Assembly (NCBI RefSeq): GCF_035222485.1
Contig: NW_026946671.1
Location: 1,612,001-1,676,000, forward strand
Direction: 5' to 3'
Origin: Podospora pseudoanserina
Taxonomy: Eukaryota; Ascomycota; Sordariomycetes; Sordariales; Podosporaceae
DNA length: 64,000 nucleotides
The notes under the pieces are model-generated. The model saw only the letters and a program-made list of their open reading frames with translations, was not told the origin of the DNA and searched no databases. Both the position numbers and the translations under genes were made by a program. This document shows, one piece after another, positions 48,503-60,985 of this stretch (position 1 is the first letter of the stretch; every line of letters begins with the position of its first letter).

Positions 48503-51226
48503 CGTGGCTTGCGTCGAGACACTGAGAAAGCTAGGAAAACGAACAGACAAATTCCCAAATGGGCCCGTTGACGGCAGTCGAATCCGAGTCCCGGGGCTTG
48601 CTGGCAGGCGAAAACGGGGCGGTTCTTCCCAAAATGCAATGTGCAAAAGGCAGCAACCAACTATTGATGAGTGAAAGGAGGTGACCTGTGTAGTTTACTA
48701 TAGCAGGCCAGAAAGGCATTGACACATAGATATCCTTGAAATGAAAAAAGGGAAAGCCAGTTATAGGGCTGCAGTCGCTCTTTGTTGATGTTGGACGCCG
48801 TTCTCTCATTGGCTTTATTGATTTGCAGTCTGCTCCACGCCAAGGACGCACAGACCATTGCATCCAAATCTGTTTCCAGTTGGCAGCGTGGCAGCCAGCC
48901 AGGAACAACTTTTCATGCTCTCTTGCAACCTCAAAACAGAGACTTAAGAAAAGAATAAGGGCCCCACGATTTGCCTGAACAAATTCCTGGCCACGGGACT
49001 CAACCCAACATTTAGAAGCTCCATTCCCCTTGTTTCCCAACGCTATGCCACAGGCTGAGACGTTGGAATGATCATTCCACAAGCACTGGCGATGACCCCA
49101 CCGTAATGAAGAACAAGACTTTCAGGCACATAACGTATGCCTGTGACAGGATGAAGTTTGAGGAAGAACAAGAGTGGAAGAGGCGAGAGATTAGCCGGGA
49201 AAATGGTTTCAATCATATAACCTGCGCACCTACCCTGCCTCTCTTATTAACCATGATATTTCTCTCCAGTATGCTGGACTGCACGTGCCCCACAAACTGT
49301 TGTTGGTGTTGAGGCTGAAATTAAGCTTTTATAAAGGTGAGGGTCACAGCGGCTCTTCCCGCATTCTTGAGTTGCACCAAAAATATTGTGGTGCGACAGT
49401 CTCAACCATCAGCAGCAGCCATGATTAATCATAAAATGCGGTGGTTGATTCCAATGATAGAGATAGCCACAAGATATGAATAGTACCTATTAAGTATATC
49501 GCGGTGGGGAATTGTTTGGTACTTCGTACCCGTAGTGGGGCATGAAGCCGAATTCCTATCCTTGTCCCTTCATGAATGCCAAGACACCCCCGTGTCTTTG
49601 CTTCAAGCCACCATCACACAGACCTCCGTGAAAGCACATGGCATAGATGGCCAACTGAGAATGGAAGTTGTTTGAGATCATGTTTAGTTTAAACTGAATT
49701 TGCTTAAAATTACAGAGACTTTTCCCTCATCCTGTCTGTTTCACTGCATCCAAGCGGAAGCAGAACGCTCCTTCTGCGGAATACTCGCTAGTCGGAATGC
49801 CCAGCTCCATCCCAGTGCCATCAAAAAGAACGCATCACTTACAGAACCGGCATATCAAACCAGAGTTATTCCGTTGCGTTACAAATCTACAGTTCCGGAT
49901 CATCACCTCGAGTCGTAGACAGAATTTCTAGAATTTAACTTGGTTCAATAACATTGCCTCTTTTATTTTCTGCGCACGGCTAACTCGGCTTCTTTGCAGG
50001 ATTGTATCGTCAGCTTCTATCAAACCCATCTTCTTCCAGCCCAGACTTCAACCCCACAGCAACGCAAGAACTCTATCTCACAATATGTGGGATAGTACGT
50101 TGGCTTTGGGTTGAATAGAAGCACCTCCGTTCGGACCGTTACAAATTGACCGAGATTGCGCTCGTCTCATTTTACCCGCCTGAGAGCGTCGCCAGCTCGT
50201 CAGCTTTCATTTCCCACTCATTGGTTGTGTATCACACGATCATATGAAATGGCCGGTTTTCATCGGTGGAGCACAAGACATAAGATGGTTGACATCTCAC
50301 TTTTCTTCCCAGGACAGTCGCTCTAGATCTTTGGCCACGTGCGTGGGAGCGTCCAGATATTGCCATCAATTTGGATCTGCTCCTCAGCTCTGTAACCTCG
50401 ATTACCGTCAGGAACAGCCGTTGGGTGGGTGGTTTATTCGGGCTGCACCTTCAGGCGCGGAGCCGCTTTAGGCTATAATCCGTCAGATTCCTGCCCCGGG
50501 CCAATATCTGTCATCGCGCAATCTTCTGGAACTAGAATCGAGGCCTTGGTGGTTCTTTCGAGTGCGATAACGGGTTGGTGGTCCTCTTAATTCCCCATTA
50601 ACCCGACTCGAGACCGGGGTATCATCGCCAAGTACGATGAACCCGCAAACCGCACCAACCACCAGCCTCCAAGCCTTGCTGCGGTTGCATTTGGAGGTCT
50701 TCGGTATATTGTTATCCCATCACACACAATCTGGTACCCGGCTCTTGGCGGGCTCTTGCTGGGTCTGGGGAAAAGGAGTGACTGGCCAGACCCAGCATAA
50801 GTACATATACATCGAAGTTGTGCTTTAGGCTAACTGTGCCGCCACAGCTAACATCACACCTGGTACTCTCGGTGGTACTGCGCCGATCTCTTATCCGCAT
50901 TCCGGGAGTTTGGGCAATCCTCCCGTCGTCTCCGTCCTGCAGGCTGCTAATAGTAATCCCGGGACCATGATGCCGAGTCTCCATGTCCACGAGCCCGCCA
51001 ACGTGGTGGGTCGGAATAGAACTCGGCTCCTTTGCTACTCAGTCCCCTGAAAGGACACTCTACGGTAGCGGGACTCTATGATCGCATCATGCCCCTTGCA
51101 TGTGCGGGGTTCATAGATGTATATCAAGGGCTGGTGCCATACGTTGGCCCTCGTTCAAGCTTGATATCTGTTCGAATCGCAGAAAAGCTTTTCATCAGAG
51201 CAGGCGGGCGCAGTCCGAAGCTGAAA
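48503..51226. other. Long intergenic region, no supported gene
   Basis: 2.7 kb with no ORF that resembles a protein family and no splice-linked exon chain. The minus ORF at 48531-49082 overlaps the DUF2293 leader and has no domain. No tRNA found. Confidence 0.4.
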
Positions 51227-52860
51227 ATGCATCTCTCGTTTGCTACATCGATTACCTTGGTGAGCTTGGCTGCTGCCAACCCCCTATCGAACCGCTTGGC
51301 CAAGCGAGCAGCTATCGATGATTGTCTGCGAACTGCCAATGTGCCTGTTGACGCACCCAACTCGAACGACTGGAGGGCCGATTCCAACCCCTTCAACCAA
51401 AGACTCAAATATACACCAGTTGCCATCGCAGTCCCGACCACGGTTGCGCAGGTGCAGGCTGCTGTTTCATGTGCTGCCAAAGTTAAGGTCAAAGTCAACC
51501 CCAAGTCTGGTGGACATAGCTATGCATCCTTTGGGCTTGGTGGTGAAGATGGCCACTTCGTGGTGCAGCTGGATCGTATGAACGCTGTCACGTATGACTC
51601 GGCAACGGAGATCGCAACCGTCCAAGCCGGTGCTCGTCTTGGCCGCGTCGCGACAGCTCTCTATAACAACGGCAAAAGAGCGTTCAGTCACGGAACATGT
51701 CCAGGGTATGTTGCCAATACATCCACCTTCTGGCATGGTTGGAGTCAGTCACTCTCCTTTCTATTTGACTGCTAACCTTTTTCGTTAACTTTAGTGTTGG
51801 GGTTGCTGGGCACTCTCTGCATGGAGGTTTTGGATTCAGCTCTCACACCTACGGCTTGGCCGTCGACGCCATTGTTGGAGCAACCGTGGTGCTCGCGGAC
51901 TCAAGCGTGGTCGAAACATCCCAAACTGAAAATCCTCACATCTTCTGGGCGCTGCGTGGTGCCGGGTCCAATTTTGGAATCGTGACGAGTCTCAAGTTCA
52001 AAACATTTGCCGCCCCTTCGCAGGTCACGGTTTTTGCCATCAACCTGCCATGGACTAATGCGAGTGCTATTGTACAAGGCTGGTCCATCATTCAAGACTG
52101 GCTCAAGGCCGAGATGCCCAAGGAGATGAACGGTCGTATCCTTGGAAACCGCATGCAGACACAGATCCAGGGCCTTTACCACGGTACCCAGGCTCAACTC
52201 CGGACGGCGATTCAACCCCTTCTCACCAAGCTCAATGCACAGATCTCTCAGCAACAGCAGTATGATTGGATGGGTGCATTCTCCTACTACACCTATGGTC
52301 AGCAGGTGGATGTTTCGCGTCCTTACAACTTGGTGCGTTTGAAGGACTCCAACCCATGACCACAAGACTAACCGTCATCTCAGGTTGAGACATTCTACAG
52401 CAAGAGTCTAGTCACGCCCGCCTTACCCAGTAATGTACTGCAAAACGTTGCCAACTACTGGATCCAAAAAGCTATGTCCAACAATCGTAACTGGTTCATC
52501 ATCATCGATCTATATGGCGGTGCCAACTCGGCCATCACAAAGGTGGCCAGCAATGCAACGGCCTATGCGTTTCGCGACCCCAACAATCACCTTTTTCTTT
52601 ACGAGTTTTACGACCGTGTAAACTTCGGCTCCTACCCATCAAATGGGTTTGAATTCCTAGACGGCTGGGTCAAGAGTTTCACCGATGGGCTCACCACAGA
52701 CCAATGGGGAATGTACATCAACTACGCCGACCCGACTATGAATCGAACCATGGCGCAGGATGTCTACTACAGAAAGAACCTGCCGAAGCTGAGAGCGCTC
52801 AAGACAGAGCTTGATCCCACCGAGCTCTTTTACTACCCACAGGCTATTCAGCCCGTTTGA
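51227..52860 (+). CDS. Secreted FAD-linked carbohydrate oxidase (AA7, glucooligosaccharide oxidase type)
   Basis: Exons 51227-51705, 51795-52332, 52384-52860, frame kept, 497 aa. Signal peptide about 1-18 (MHLSFATSITLVSLAAA). VAO-fold flavoenzyme with bicovalently bound FAD: His97 in SGGHSYASFGLGG and Cys158 in GTCPGVGVAGHSLHGG, both in the right places. BBE domain at the C-terminus, ending YYRKNLPKLRALKTELDPTELFYYPQAIQ. These enzymes oxidise the reducing end of oligosaccharides to lactones, releasing H2O2. The cellulosic or other oligosaccharide substrate is not readable. Convergent with the nucleoside hydrolase gene, about 160 bases away. Confidence 0.92.
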
Positions 52861-53020
52861 TTGTGGACGATCAGGGCTTGTAGCACAATGAAATGAGGGT
52901 CTTGGATCTGCACGGGGTATTTAGATATTTGTACAAGAAAGCGGAACAGGAATCATACCAGAGAAAGCTGGCACCAAGCGAAATAAGCAGAGTATCAACC
53001 CTTGTTTTATCCGGAATAGG

Positions 53021-54317
53021 TCAAACCTCTTGTCGAGTGAGTACTTGGTCTCTCTGTGTAGACCATGCTGCCTGAAGCAGTCTCCTGTCCACTTCAGCAC
53101 CGGCCTCGTGTTCAGACACCTTGAGTCTCAAAAAGCGCTGACCAGTGACCCCCTTGTCATAAACCCACTTGTTTGATCCATTTTTTTCAACGTGATTGTA
53201 TCCATACTCTACTCCGAATTCAAAGAGATCACTCAACCCCTCCATTGCATACAGCACCGTCAGAGGATCGAAAGACGGACGGGCTGTAGTGTACCCGTAA
53301 TAGACATACGCAGCCTTGACCGGGTCATCCCGCGGGCCTTCGTTGATCAGACGAAGGCCAGACGTTACATTTTGCCCTATCTCGAACCCAGAAAAGGTGA
53401 TTGGGCTGCCCTTCCAAGTATTGACAACATGAGCGGTGATAGATGGGTTGCTCTGGCAATGTTCGTTAGCATGCTTGCCTCTGCTTGCCTCAGGCTACCC
53501 GCACTGGCAGGGGTAGGAGACAGATGAAAAGACCATGTGGCTTTGGTAACTCACGCCCCAGAAGTTGTATTCGTAGCCGGAGGGATATTCACCACCCATG
53601 ATTACCAGTTCCGAGACTTTGGCGGCGATAAGATCGGGACCTGAAAGCGGTGAATATATATCTGACGAGGAATTAAGAAGCCCAGACAACTGTGTTCAAC
53701 AGCACCATGATAGTTAGCGTCTGAACAAGGAAGCATAGCAGAAGCTAGAAGTAAACCAGTAGGGGAGGCAAATATATCAAACATTATCAAAGAATCCAAT
53801 GGAAGTGATAGTGACGCTTTGATCAGGGGCTTCGGAGAGGATTTTTCGATACAGCGCGACTGGATCCCAGGCATCCTCGGCATGGCCCCAGGGCAACGAG
53901 CCTCCAGACCAGTGATAAGCCACTTTGCTTGTGTATTCGCCTAATTCAAAAAACCAAGAGTCGAAGAACGTGACATTGGTCAGTGGACGCCGGATCCCGA
54001 TGGGAGTATTACTGCCATAATGGGCCAGAATGGCAGATGCTGCCAGGGCCGAGTAGGTGGAGGGGAAATTGATATTGACGGCGAGAAGGTCGGCGGAAGA
54101 TGATGTGGCTGCGAGTAGCAGGGCTCCGGCGTCGCTGAAGGCGGGCATTGCGCAATGAGTCAGGAGAGAATAAGGCACAATTCTGAGGCAGATTGACTCA
54201 CTCAACATCACTGAATAGATCAGTGTCTATGATGAGGCGTTTTGCTGTTGTTGGAGAGGCGGCGTGTGCTTGTATTATGCCGGCGAAAGCCAGGAGAAAA
54301 ACAAGGCGATGAATCAT
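53021..54317 (-). CDS. Secreted inosine/uridine-type nucleoside hydrolase
   Basis: Exons 54317-54202, 54134-53783, 53689-53555, 53452-53021 (minus), frame kept, 344 aa. Signal peptide about 1-19 (MIHRLVFLLAFAGIIQAHA). Hydrolyses the N-glycosidic bond of ribonucleosides. The family's N-terminal Ca2+-binding Asp cluster is visible as IIDTDLFSDVDDAGALLL, formed correctly only after the first splice. Later text includes ELVIMGGEYPSGYEYNFWG, GGxF/Y-type core and FDPLTVLYAM. Extracellular purine/pyrimidine scavenging is the likely role; the secreted form is common in plant-associated fungi. Confidence 0.9.
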
Positions 54318-55091
54318 AATGTTCGATGTTGTTGTATGATGTCGTCGTGAGGTTGTTGGCAAATGATGTTTAAGAGTGACATCAAGGTCTTGGCTTGTAA
54401 AGTTGGTGTAGGGTGTTACTCATGGCCAATGGCATGGTGGGTACCCTTCCGCCTACCATATTCTGTCACAGACACATGAGGCTTGCACAGTACACACAAG
54501 GTGGCACGAAAGCAGTTGGCGGAAAACATACCGGCTGGCATCCTGGATACAGGTATATATATATATATATATATACAAACTTGGGTTCGGCGCAGGGCAG
54601 AGGTGGCAGCCCAAAACGAGATCCCTTCCAGTGACATTGAACCCCTGAAACACCCTTTTCCTTTGTCACGTAACGCATTGGTTGATTGTAGTTGACTTAT
54701 CCTTGTAGCGTCGTGCTCCAAGAGAACGCCAGTCAACAATGCTTGCCCAAGAAAGTTAACTAAGGCAATTCGAAGCCAGTGATGCACAATTGGCTAAAGC
54801 TTACGGTTCCCAATGGCACCTATGACATACAGAGTTGCCCCCTCACTTCTCATATATTAGAGAGCCCCAATGACTCCAAAGAGAGGGAGTAGATCGTAAT
54901 CGGAGGCCATGAACAACTCTGCTACGTCAAATGAACCTTGTGGGGTTGGCAGCGCCAACTGCACCAGACGCTTTGCAACGAACCACCCTTCCAGCCGCCC
55001 CCAAACGCCATCTATGCTATTCTATGGTCTATACAATTCGATTCCCACTTTCCGGCCACCCGTATCTACCGCCCTGTTCTCGGAATTTGGC
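54318..55091. repeat. Intergenic with TA microsatellite
   Basis: A perfect (TA)11 tract lies at 54554-54575. Otherwise no gene or RNA is supported between the nucleoside hydrolase promoter and FAD synthase 3' end. Confidence 0.6.
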
Positions 55092-56219
55092 CTATGAGTC
55101 TCGGCCAAGGCGCTCCTCGTCATCGTCCCGAAGTTCATACGCTGGCCGGAATTTAGATGCGCCTTCGTCTACAGCCAAGGCGGGATTCGGACGGGTATCA
55201 GTGACGCCGCCAAGGGACGTGAAGCCACGGTTGTAAAGATCGCAAAATGGGATATCAAGATGGCGGATAAACTTGATCAATGGTTGTTAGCGTCACTCGT
55301 CTGGTGTGCAGGTGACGACGTGCTGAACTTACTGCCCAGATTTCAACATAATGCCAGTCGATCACAGGATGAATGCGCATAAACTGCGGCCAGCCCGCAT
55401 CAGTGGGGTTGAAGTGCGAGAGAAACTCCCCATGGGGGTCGGTCCGTCTTGTCCCGAGAAATATGGCTCTGATCGCGGGACGGTCCAGTAGATATGCTTC
55501 GAGCGCGGGCCGCATTGGTAGCGCATACCGTTTCAGGTCGAGATTGTACTCCTGCGCCGTTCTCTCCACAAACTCCTCGACCTCGGTAAACGGATGACGA
55601 GAAACAATGTATATTGACTGGAGGGACTTGTTTGTGTGGAAGCTGTGAGCCGATTCAACGGGTTCCGACGTCGGCGGTTGTGATGGCAGAGTCGGAATCT
55701 CGGACGGGGCTGCGACAACACTCCCAGAGGAAGTCGGCGGGCTGGTGCAAGTTGGCAAGCAAGCCAAGATTAAAATCAGAAGCACCAGGCAGTCCTTGCC
55801 GCCGTTGTACGAGAGAGAGAGGTGATCGAGCCTACACGGTTGCATCCAAAGACAGGTCAGCGTCATGTCGCAAATGCAGCACATCACAAACGGCACGGCC
55901 CCCGCCTCACCCCGGGCAAGAAATGACGCAGCACCTACCCATATTGGCGCAGCGCCTCCTCGATCACGCCAATGGACACCCGAATCTGGCTCTGCACATT
56001 GCGCAAGACATTGTCGTTGGTGATGTCCTCGGTAAGGAAGGCATCGATCTTGCCCCGCAGCTCGTAGCAGATATCTGGCAGGGCGCGCTGCGGCGGTTGC
56101 GCGACGGGCGCGGGTTCACCTTGCTTCGCAACTCCGTTGGTTCTCGGGATGGCCTGGGAAGCGACGGCGTTGTCGTGTATCATGGCGGTGGTGTTGTTGC
56201 TGGCGAATGAGCAAGACAT
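55092..56219 (-). CDS. FAD1: FAD synthase (FMN adenylyltransferase)
   Basis: Exons 56219-55939, 55831-55333, 55271-55092 (minus), frame kept, 319 aa. Transfers AMP from ATP to FMN, PAPS-reductase-like fold. The PP-loop motif LSLSYNGGKDCLVLL follows directly after the first splice. The second motif is GTRRTDPHGEFLSHFNPTDA and the C-terminal part DIPFCDLYNRGFTSLG is also typical. A Pro/Ser-rich insert (PPTSSGSVVAAPSEIPTLP) breaks the region after the PP-loop. The start at 56219 is chosen as the first reasonable Met; 56183 is an alternative. Confidence 0.92.
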
Positions 56220-56590
56220 GGCTGGTAAAGTGAAAGTTGGCCCCTGCCAACCTCTGTCAGATGCCAGACCCAACTTCGATGGCCGCCCACCCCCAGCCCA
56301 GACATCATGGCATTCTAGAGTAGGTTGGTGGACAGGGGTAAGCGCGGGGCGGCAGACCGAAGTTGGCCCGACCGCCCGTTCTCCGTCAGCCGCCCTAACC
56401 GTAATTACACGCGCTGTTACGGATCGCTCATTTGGCTGCCGATGCACTAACAGAGGCTGCCGCGGCATCGCAGCAAGGTCAGGGGCCACTAACAAAAACA
56501 TATCCACCCACTCGGACTGGTCAAGCTCCAGCGAAGAGTTCCACATGAGATGGCTCCAAAACGTCGAGCTGGACACGCATTCATGCCACC
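56220..56590. promoter_or_regulatory. Divergent intergenic region FAD1 / F-box gene
   Basis: 371 bases between divergent genes. No motif recognised. Confidence 0.4.
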
Positions 56591-58011
56591 ATGACCATGA
56601 CGGCAAAGGACAAACGCATTGCCAGCAGACTCGAGTGCCTTCCCTCGGAACTCATCGAGCCTATCCTGGCCAACCTGACATTCCGAGATATCATTGCACT
56701 GTCGATATGTGCCGAAGACAACTGCCAACTGGCCAACGCTCCTGTCATCAGCCCAGCATGGAAGGACATCTGGCCTGTGTATGTGGCTCGGAGATCCGAG
56801 TTTCAGACAATCATGTCTCTAATAGTACCCTTGGGCGGCGGGAGCTGGTTAGCTTGATTTCCATTTCTCTCTGCTGTTATTTTTCCACTGTTGCTGATGG
56901 AAAATAGGCATGATCCTACAGATGGCGAGCTAGATCTGACTCCGGATATGTTTCGTCGAAGAATGGTACGTGGAAAAGAACTCTATTGTCATTCTTTGCC
57001 AGGAACTTTCACTGGAAGAAATAGCGGCGATAGTACCTTGGCTTACCAGTGAACCATTCCCGGATGCCGATGAACTGCGCCGCGAGCTCTACACAGAGAT
57101 GAAAATGCTGAGATGCGCCTGTAGAGTGGACCCTGGGTCATATTCAACACCACTCGCAACCAAAGGCCAGCAACGTGTTTTTACACGGCCCGGGTGCCGT
57201 CATAAGCATACCAACCGACCGATACCGGGAAGATCGCTCCCACAAATAAGGCCTTCATGGATGGATATTCGGCTGATCAAACACGGCTCAACGCAGTTAA
57301 GGTCCAGCAACTCGTGGCATTGGCCGCTCAATACTCTCGCCACTACACCCGACTCAGGATGTCATTGGCACCGCAATCTCCACGCCAGAACATTAGCCAC
57401 ATTCCACAGCAGCTGCGAGTGGTTGCCGAGTTCATACCTAGGATTCTAGATCTTGATCGTCGCCGTGAGCCAAAAACATCCAAACATGGCCACTGTCGGT
57501 TTCGTTACTCGCATGCTTGTCTCATACCTTATGATTGGCGTCTCCGCCTCTGGACCAGGGTTGTAGAAGCCTACCCTTCCTTGCTGGACATCACAGAGAA
57601 ACCAAGCCCCATCGTTCTTACAATCCAACCTCCGCCCGTCCGCATCTCTCAGTGTCTTCAGATTGCTTTGCAAGGGCTCGACAGGTGCTACGAAAAGCCT
57701 ACAGTGATGAGCAGTAGACCGTTCACGATGGGAGTCCCAGTCTCACGAACCGAACTAAACGATGGTGCGTTTGTTCATTTCGCAAGGTCTTGTGGCCTCT
57801 CCGAAGAAGATAAGCTGACCGTTTCACAGATGTTCCAGTATTTTCGGTGCACGAAAAGCTGCTTGATTTACATCTTTGTGGGAATGCCCGCTCCATGATC
57901 GATAGCCGGGAAATTGAGTGGCTGGATGCGTTCCTCCAAGCAGTTGAGTGGATGAAAGATACGTTCCCGGAGCTTATTATAAAGATCATACGGGACGAGG
58001 CTAAGACATAA
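56591..58011 (+). CDS. F-box-domain hypothetical protein (internal model uncertain)
   Basis: The N-terminus is an F-box (RLECLPSELIEPILANLTF, then RDIIALSICAE), suggesting an SCF ubiquitin-ligase adaptor. Well-supported exons: 56591-56847, 56908-56965, 57251-57764, 57830-58011; the last joins to VPVFSVHEKLLDLHLCG and stops at 58011. Between 56966 and 57250 the three frames change over twice. I can connect them with exons 57003-57048 and 57107-57198, giving 382 aa in frame, but one implied intron is only 37 bases and another donor is GTCATA. A decayed or frameshifted gene is a real alternative. No C-terminal repeat class is recognised. Confidence 0.55.
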
Positions 58012-58646
58012 TAAGCCGTGGCAAAAAAGGAACTAGTTGATGATATTTGGAGTGATCGTCCCGTTTTGCCATGTCGAATCATCTGTTCCCGTGTAGCTAA
58101 GTTGTGATGCGGGCTTCAATGGACTGTCACTACGCCTTCTTTGCTGTGCGTGTGTATCTTTGCTTGGCCTTGAGCCATGACTTGCACGTGATGAACAGGT
58201 AAGGTATCTAGCCCTGATATGGTCTATCAAAAATTACAGGGCTTCATAAAGCAAGAGAGGACTATTTTTGGCGCCATTTATATGTTTAACTACAGTTCAA
58301 GAGGTGAGTCATCTTCAAGGGCCAGTCACTAAGTTGCGTAACCTGTTGACGATCGTCGAAAACTCGTTGCCTGTGTTTCAAGGCCTATTCAAGAGGTCCA
58401 AGTAGAAAGGCATATATTGGATAGCTGTTTGGAGTTCGGTGGAGAGCACCAAGAAGACTAAAATAATAGCCTACATAGGTACCTGTGTACATTGAATGGC
58501 CCTTTTCACTTTGTACCGCGGAGGGTATTGTTTCAGGGGATTATCCAAACAAAGTTTAATTATACAGCAGGGCATGCAAGCTTCACTTTCCAAATACATC
58601 CTTCACCTTTGTGTGTCAACATCGACCTCCACTGCGCCATAATGTT
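58012..58646. other. Intergenic region
   Basis: Between the F-box gene and the dehydrogenase remnant, 3' sides facing. No gene supported. Confidence 0.4.
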
Positions 58647-59660
58647 TCAGAAATCACTTCCAGACAGGCGTCCCTTCCACTCCCCGATTGCAACTGGCCA
58701 CAACACCTTCCCGGCGCCATCCTCCACGCCATCCATTTCGGGTGCAGCAGACATGTACCCTGGATTTGTATTCACCACCAGGCCTTGTCTTCCACATGAT
58801 AGAAGCTTCTGGTTGGGCGATCATGTTGATGGCAGCTTTCGTCATGTTGGTATGAACGTATGCCCCATTCTTAGCTGCATGTTTGGTTTCATTTTCAAAG
58901 ACTCCCTCCAGGGATGAGACAGTGATAGTGTATCCAAGCGGTCTGAGGTCCTTGCCTCCTTGCGTACTCTTGTCGATGCCAGCTCGCGTTGGCTGACCTA
59001 GCCTTTCCCGTTTGCCTTGACCTGGCGCTGGACCACATTTAGTGTCTCCGTGAGCTTCATTGGAGGGTCGCGGGGATAAATCAAGATGCATGGTAGATCC
59101 CATGACAGGAAATAACTCCCTGTAGAGGATAAGAGGTACAAAAGCGTTGGCCTGGTGCAACGACACCACGTCTTTATATAGTATTTCGGAGAGAGTCTGG
59201 ACAGAGGACGATTCAAAGTAAGGATGTCCCAACTCTATACGATGATCAGCCTTAACACCATCAAAGAGCACCACGTTGTATTGCTGAGAAGAGGCCTCAT
59301 ACAGGCCGGAATCAGGGTCGACAATCATAAGACGATATAGCCACTACTCGAAATCTGGTGCTTAAGAGTATCACAACGGTGCATGGTTGTGGTATCTTGT
59401 GGTAGTTAGCCTAGATTGACACGAGCACGGGTGCCAAGGGCGGTTTTTCCGCTCAGTTGGAGCGACCCGGGAAGTGAGTGAGCTGAGTCGGCATAGCTGA
59501 AGACACCGCATGGTCGACACATTAATATAACAGAGACGAGAGCGGCTTGGGAGTCAGCAGCTGATATGCCACTGGACCTCATCCCGCCAGTTACAAGGTG
59601 ACAGTTCGGCAGGTCTCGATCCATCAGCTTGGAGACTCGACTAATGAAATGGCAGCTCAT
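58647..59660 (-). pseudogene. Short-chain dehydrogenase/reductase pseudogene
   Basis: SDR-like blocks lie in order on the minus strand but in different frames. Block 1 (59660-59406) has SYADSAHSLPGSLQLSGKTA and ARVNLG, the nucleotide-binding start, then a stop. Block 2 (59328-58770) has ILYKDVVSLHQANAFVPLIL, ITVSSLEGVFENETKHA and VHTNMTKAAINMI, the catalytic half. Block 3, one base out of frame from about 58775, reads NPGYMSAAPEMDG and WPVAIGEW and stops at 58647. The stretch linking blocks 1 and 2 is too short for the missing middle. At least two lesions plus a deletion point to a dead gene, lying right beside the AT-rich block. Confidence 0.65.
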
Positions 59661-60090
59661 GACTAATTGTCAGTTTAAGGGGCTTCGAAGCACGATAAGA
59701 TAGGAGCTTAGTATAGAAGAGGGTGTGTAAATAATAATGATGAATTAAAAAGAATCACTGTAAAGTAGAAACTGTATATGGACACATTCTTTGTTCAGTA
59801 TTCAAATATTACACTTTATAGGTGTTAGGGTTATATATAGCTTTTATTAACTAAATCTCTTACTAAATTACTGTTTCTATATTTATAATCAAGGTCCTAG
59901 TCGTTAAACCCCAAATTATTAACCCTTTAATATTCAGGTTCTTGATAATCCCTTAATAATAATAACTAGATAAAAAAAGAAAAGCTAGCGCCTGGCGTTA
60001 AATAGGTAAATAATAGCGTTATTTAATATTAAAGCAGTAAGGTTAATATATATACTAAGGGACTGAAATAACTCTACATCTCCATTTGTA

Positions 60091-60113
60091 GGGATCTAGC
60101 TAACTAGGTCCCT
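60091..60113 (+). repeat. Inverted repeat, left copy
   Basis: GGGATCTAGCTAACTAGGTCC. Its reverse complement is closely matched at 60965-60985, with differences that are mostly transitions. Confidence 0.5.
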
Positions 60114-60964
60114 AAAAGTCAAAGGCTTTTTTATACGAGTTAAGGTACAAAATCTAGGGTATAAAATATCTATAATAATTCGAGTAGAAAAAACCCCCAA
60201 AAAACCAAAAAAACTACAGAAAACTCTATGTATGTAAGATATAATGCTTCAGGAGTAGCCTTACCCACTATACTAAAATAAAAAAACTAAGCTTAAGCAC
60301 GGGATGTTTATAAAGCTTTAAGCAAAGATAACGTTTTTTTAATATTTGCTAAACGATACCGAAAAATCTATCCCCGCTTTATTCAAAACTAACAGAATAT
60401 AATAGGTCACCGAATTAGTATCAAAGAAGTATAATAACTTAACAAAATAAATATTGAAGAGATAAAATGATACACTTTTAATCTTTCTGTAATCCAAATT
60501 TTGACTTATAAAATGAGAAATTAATCCCTATAACTCGGCTCTTTACTTTAAAATTCTCTAATGTTATTTAAAAACATAATAACTAAAACCAAATTAAATA
60601 TAATTACATTCATAATTTTTAATTCGGCTTTATAGAGTAAATCAAGATTTGTTTGTAAATGAAACTAAATTTTAAAAATTTGAAACTTAATAACTATAAC
60701 TTATATTGTAAATTACTAATAAAATATTCGATTTGATTTTTATTAATTGTAGTTTAAGAAATTGTAGGGTTAATTTAATTAAGTATAAAGGAAGGTAGTT
60801 TAATTAAAGGAAAGTAATAAGAAATATTAGAATAGTATAAAAAAGATAGGTAAAAATTTCGTTAATTTTATTAGTAAAGGTTGTTAAAATATTTAAAAGG
60901 TTAGTACGTAAATATATTTACAACTCTAATGAACCCCACCTAACGGAGGGACCGCCTATTATGA

Positions 60965-60985
60965 GGACCTAACTAGCTAGGTCCC
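60965..60985 (-). repeat. Inverted repeat, right copy
   Basis: GGACCTAACTAGCTAGGTCCC on the + strand, the inverted counterpart of 60091-60113; together they bracket about 890 bases. Confidence 0.5.

Noticed and set aside
48531-49082. 183-aa minus ORF upstream of the DUF2293 gene
   Set aside because: No recognisable domain, overlaps the leader, and no splice partner.
51165-51180. tRNA box B-like GTTCGAATC
   Set aside because: No matching box A, acceptor stem or cloverleaf around it; lies in the leader of the AA7 gene.
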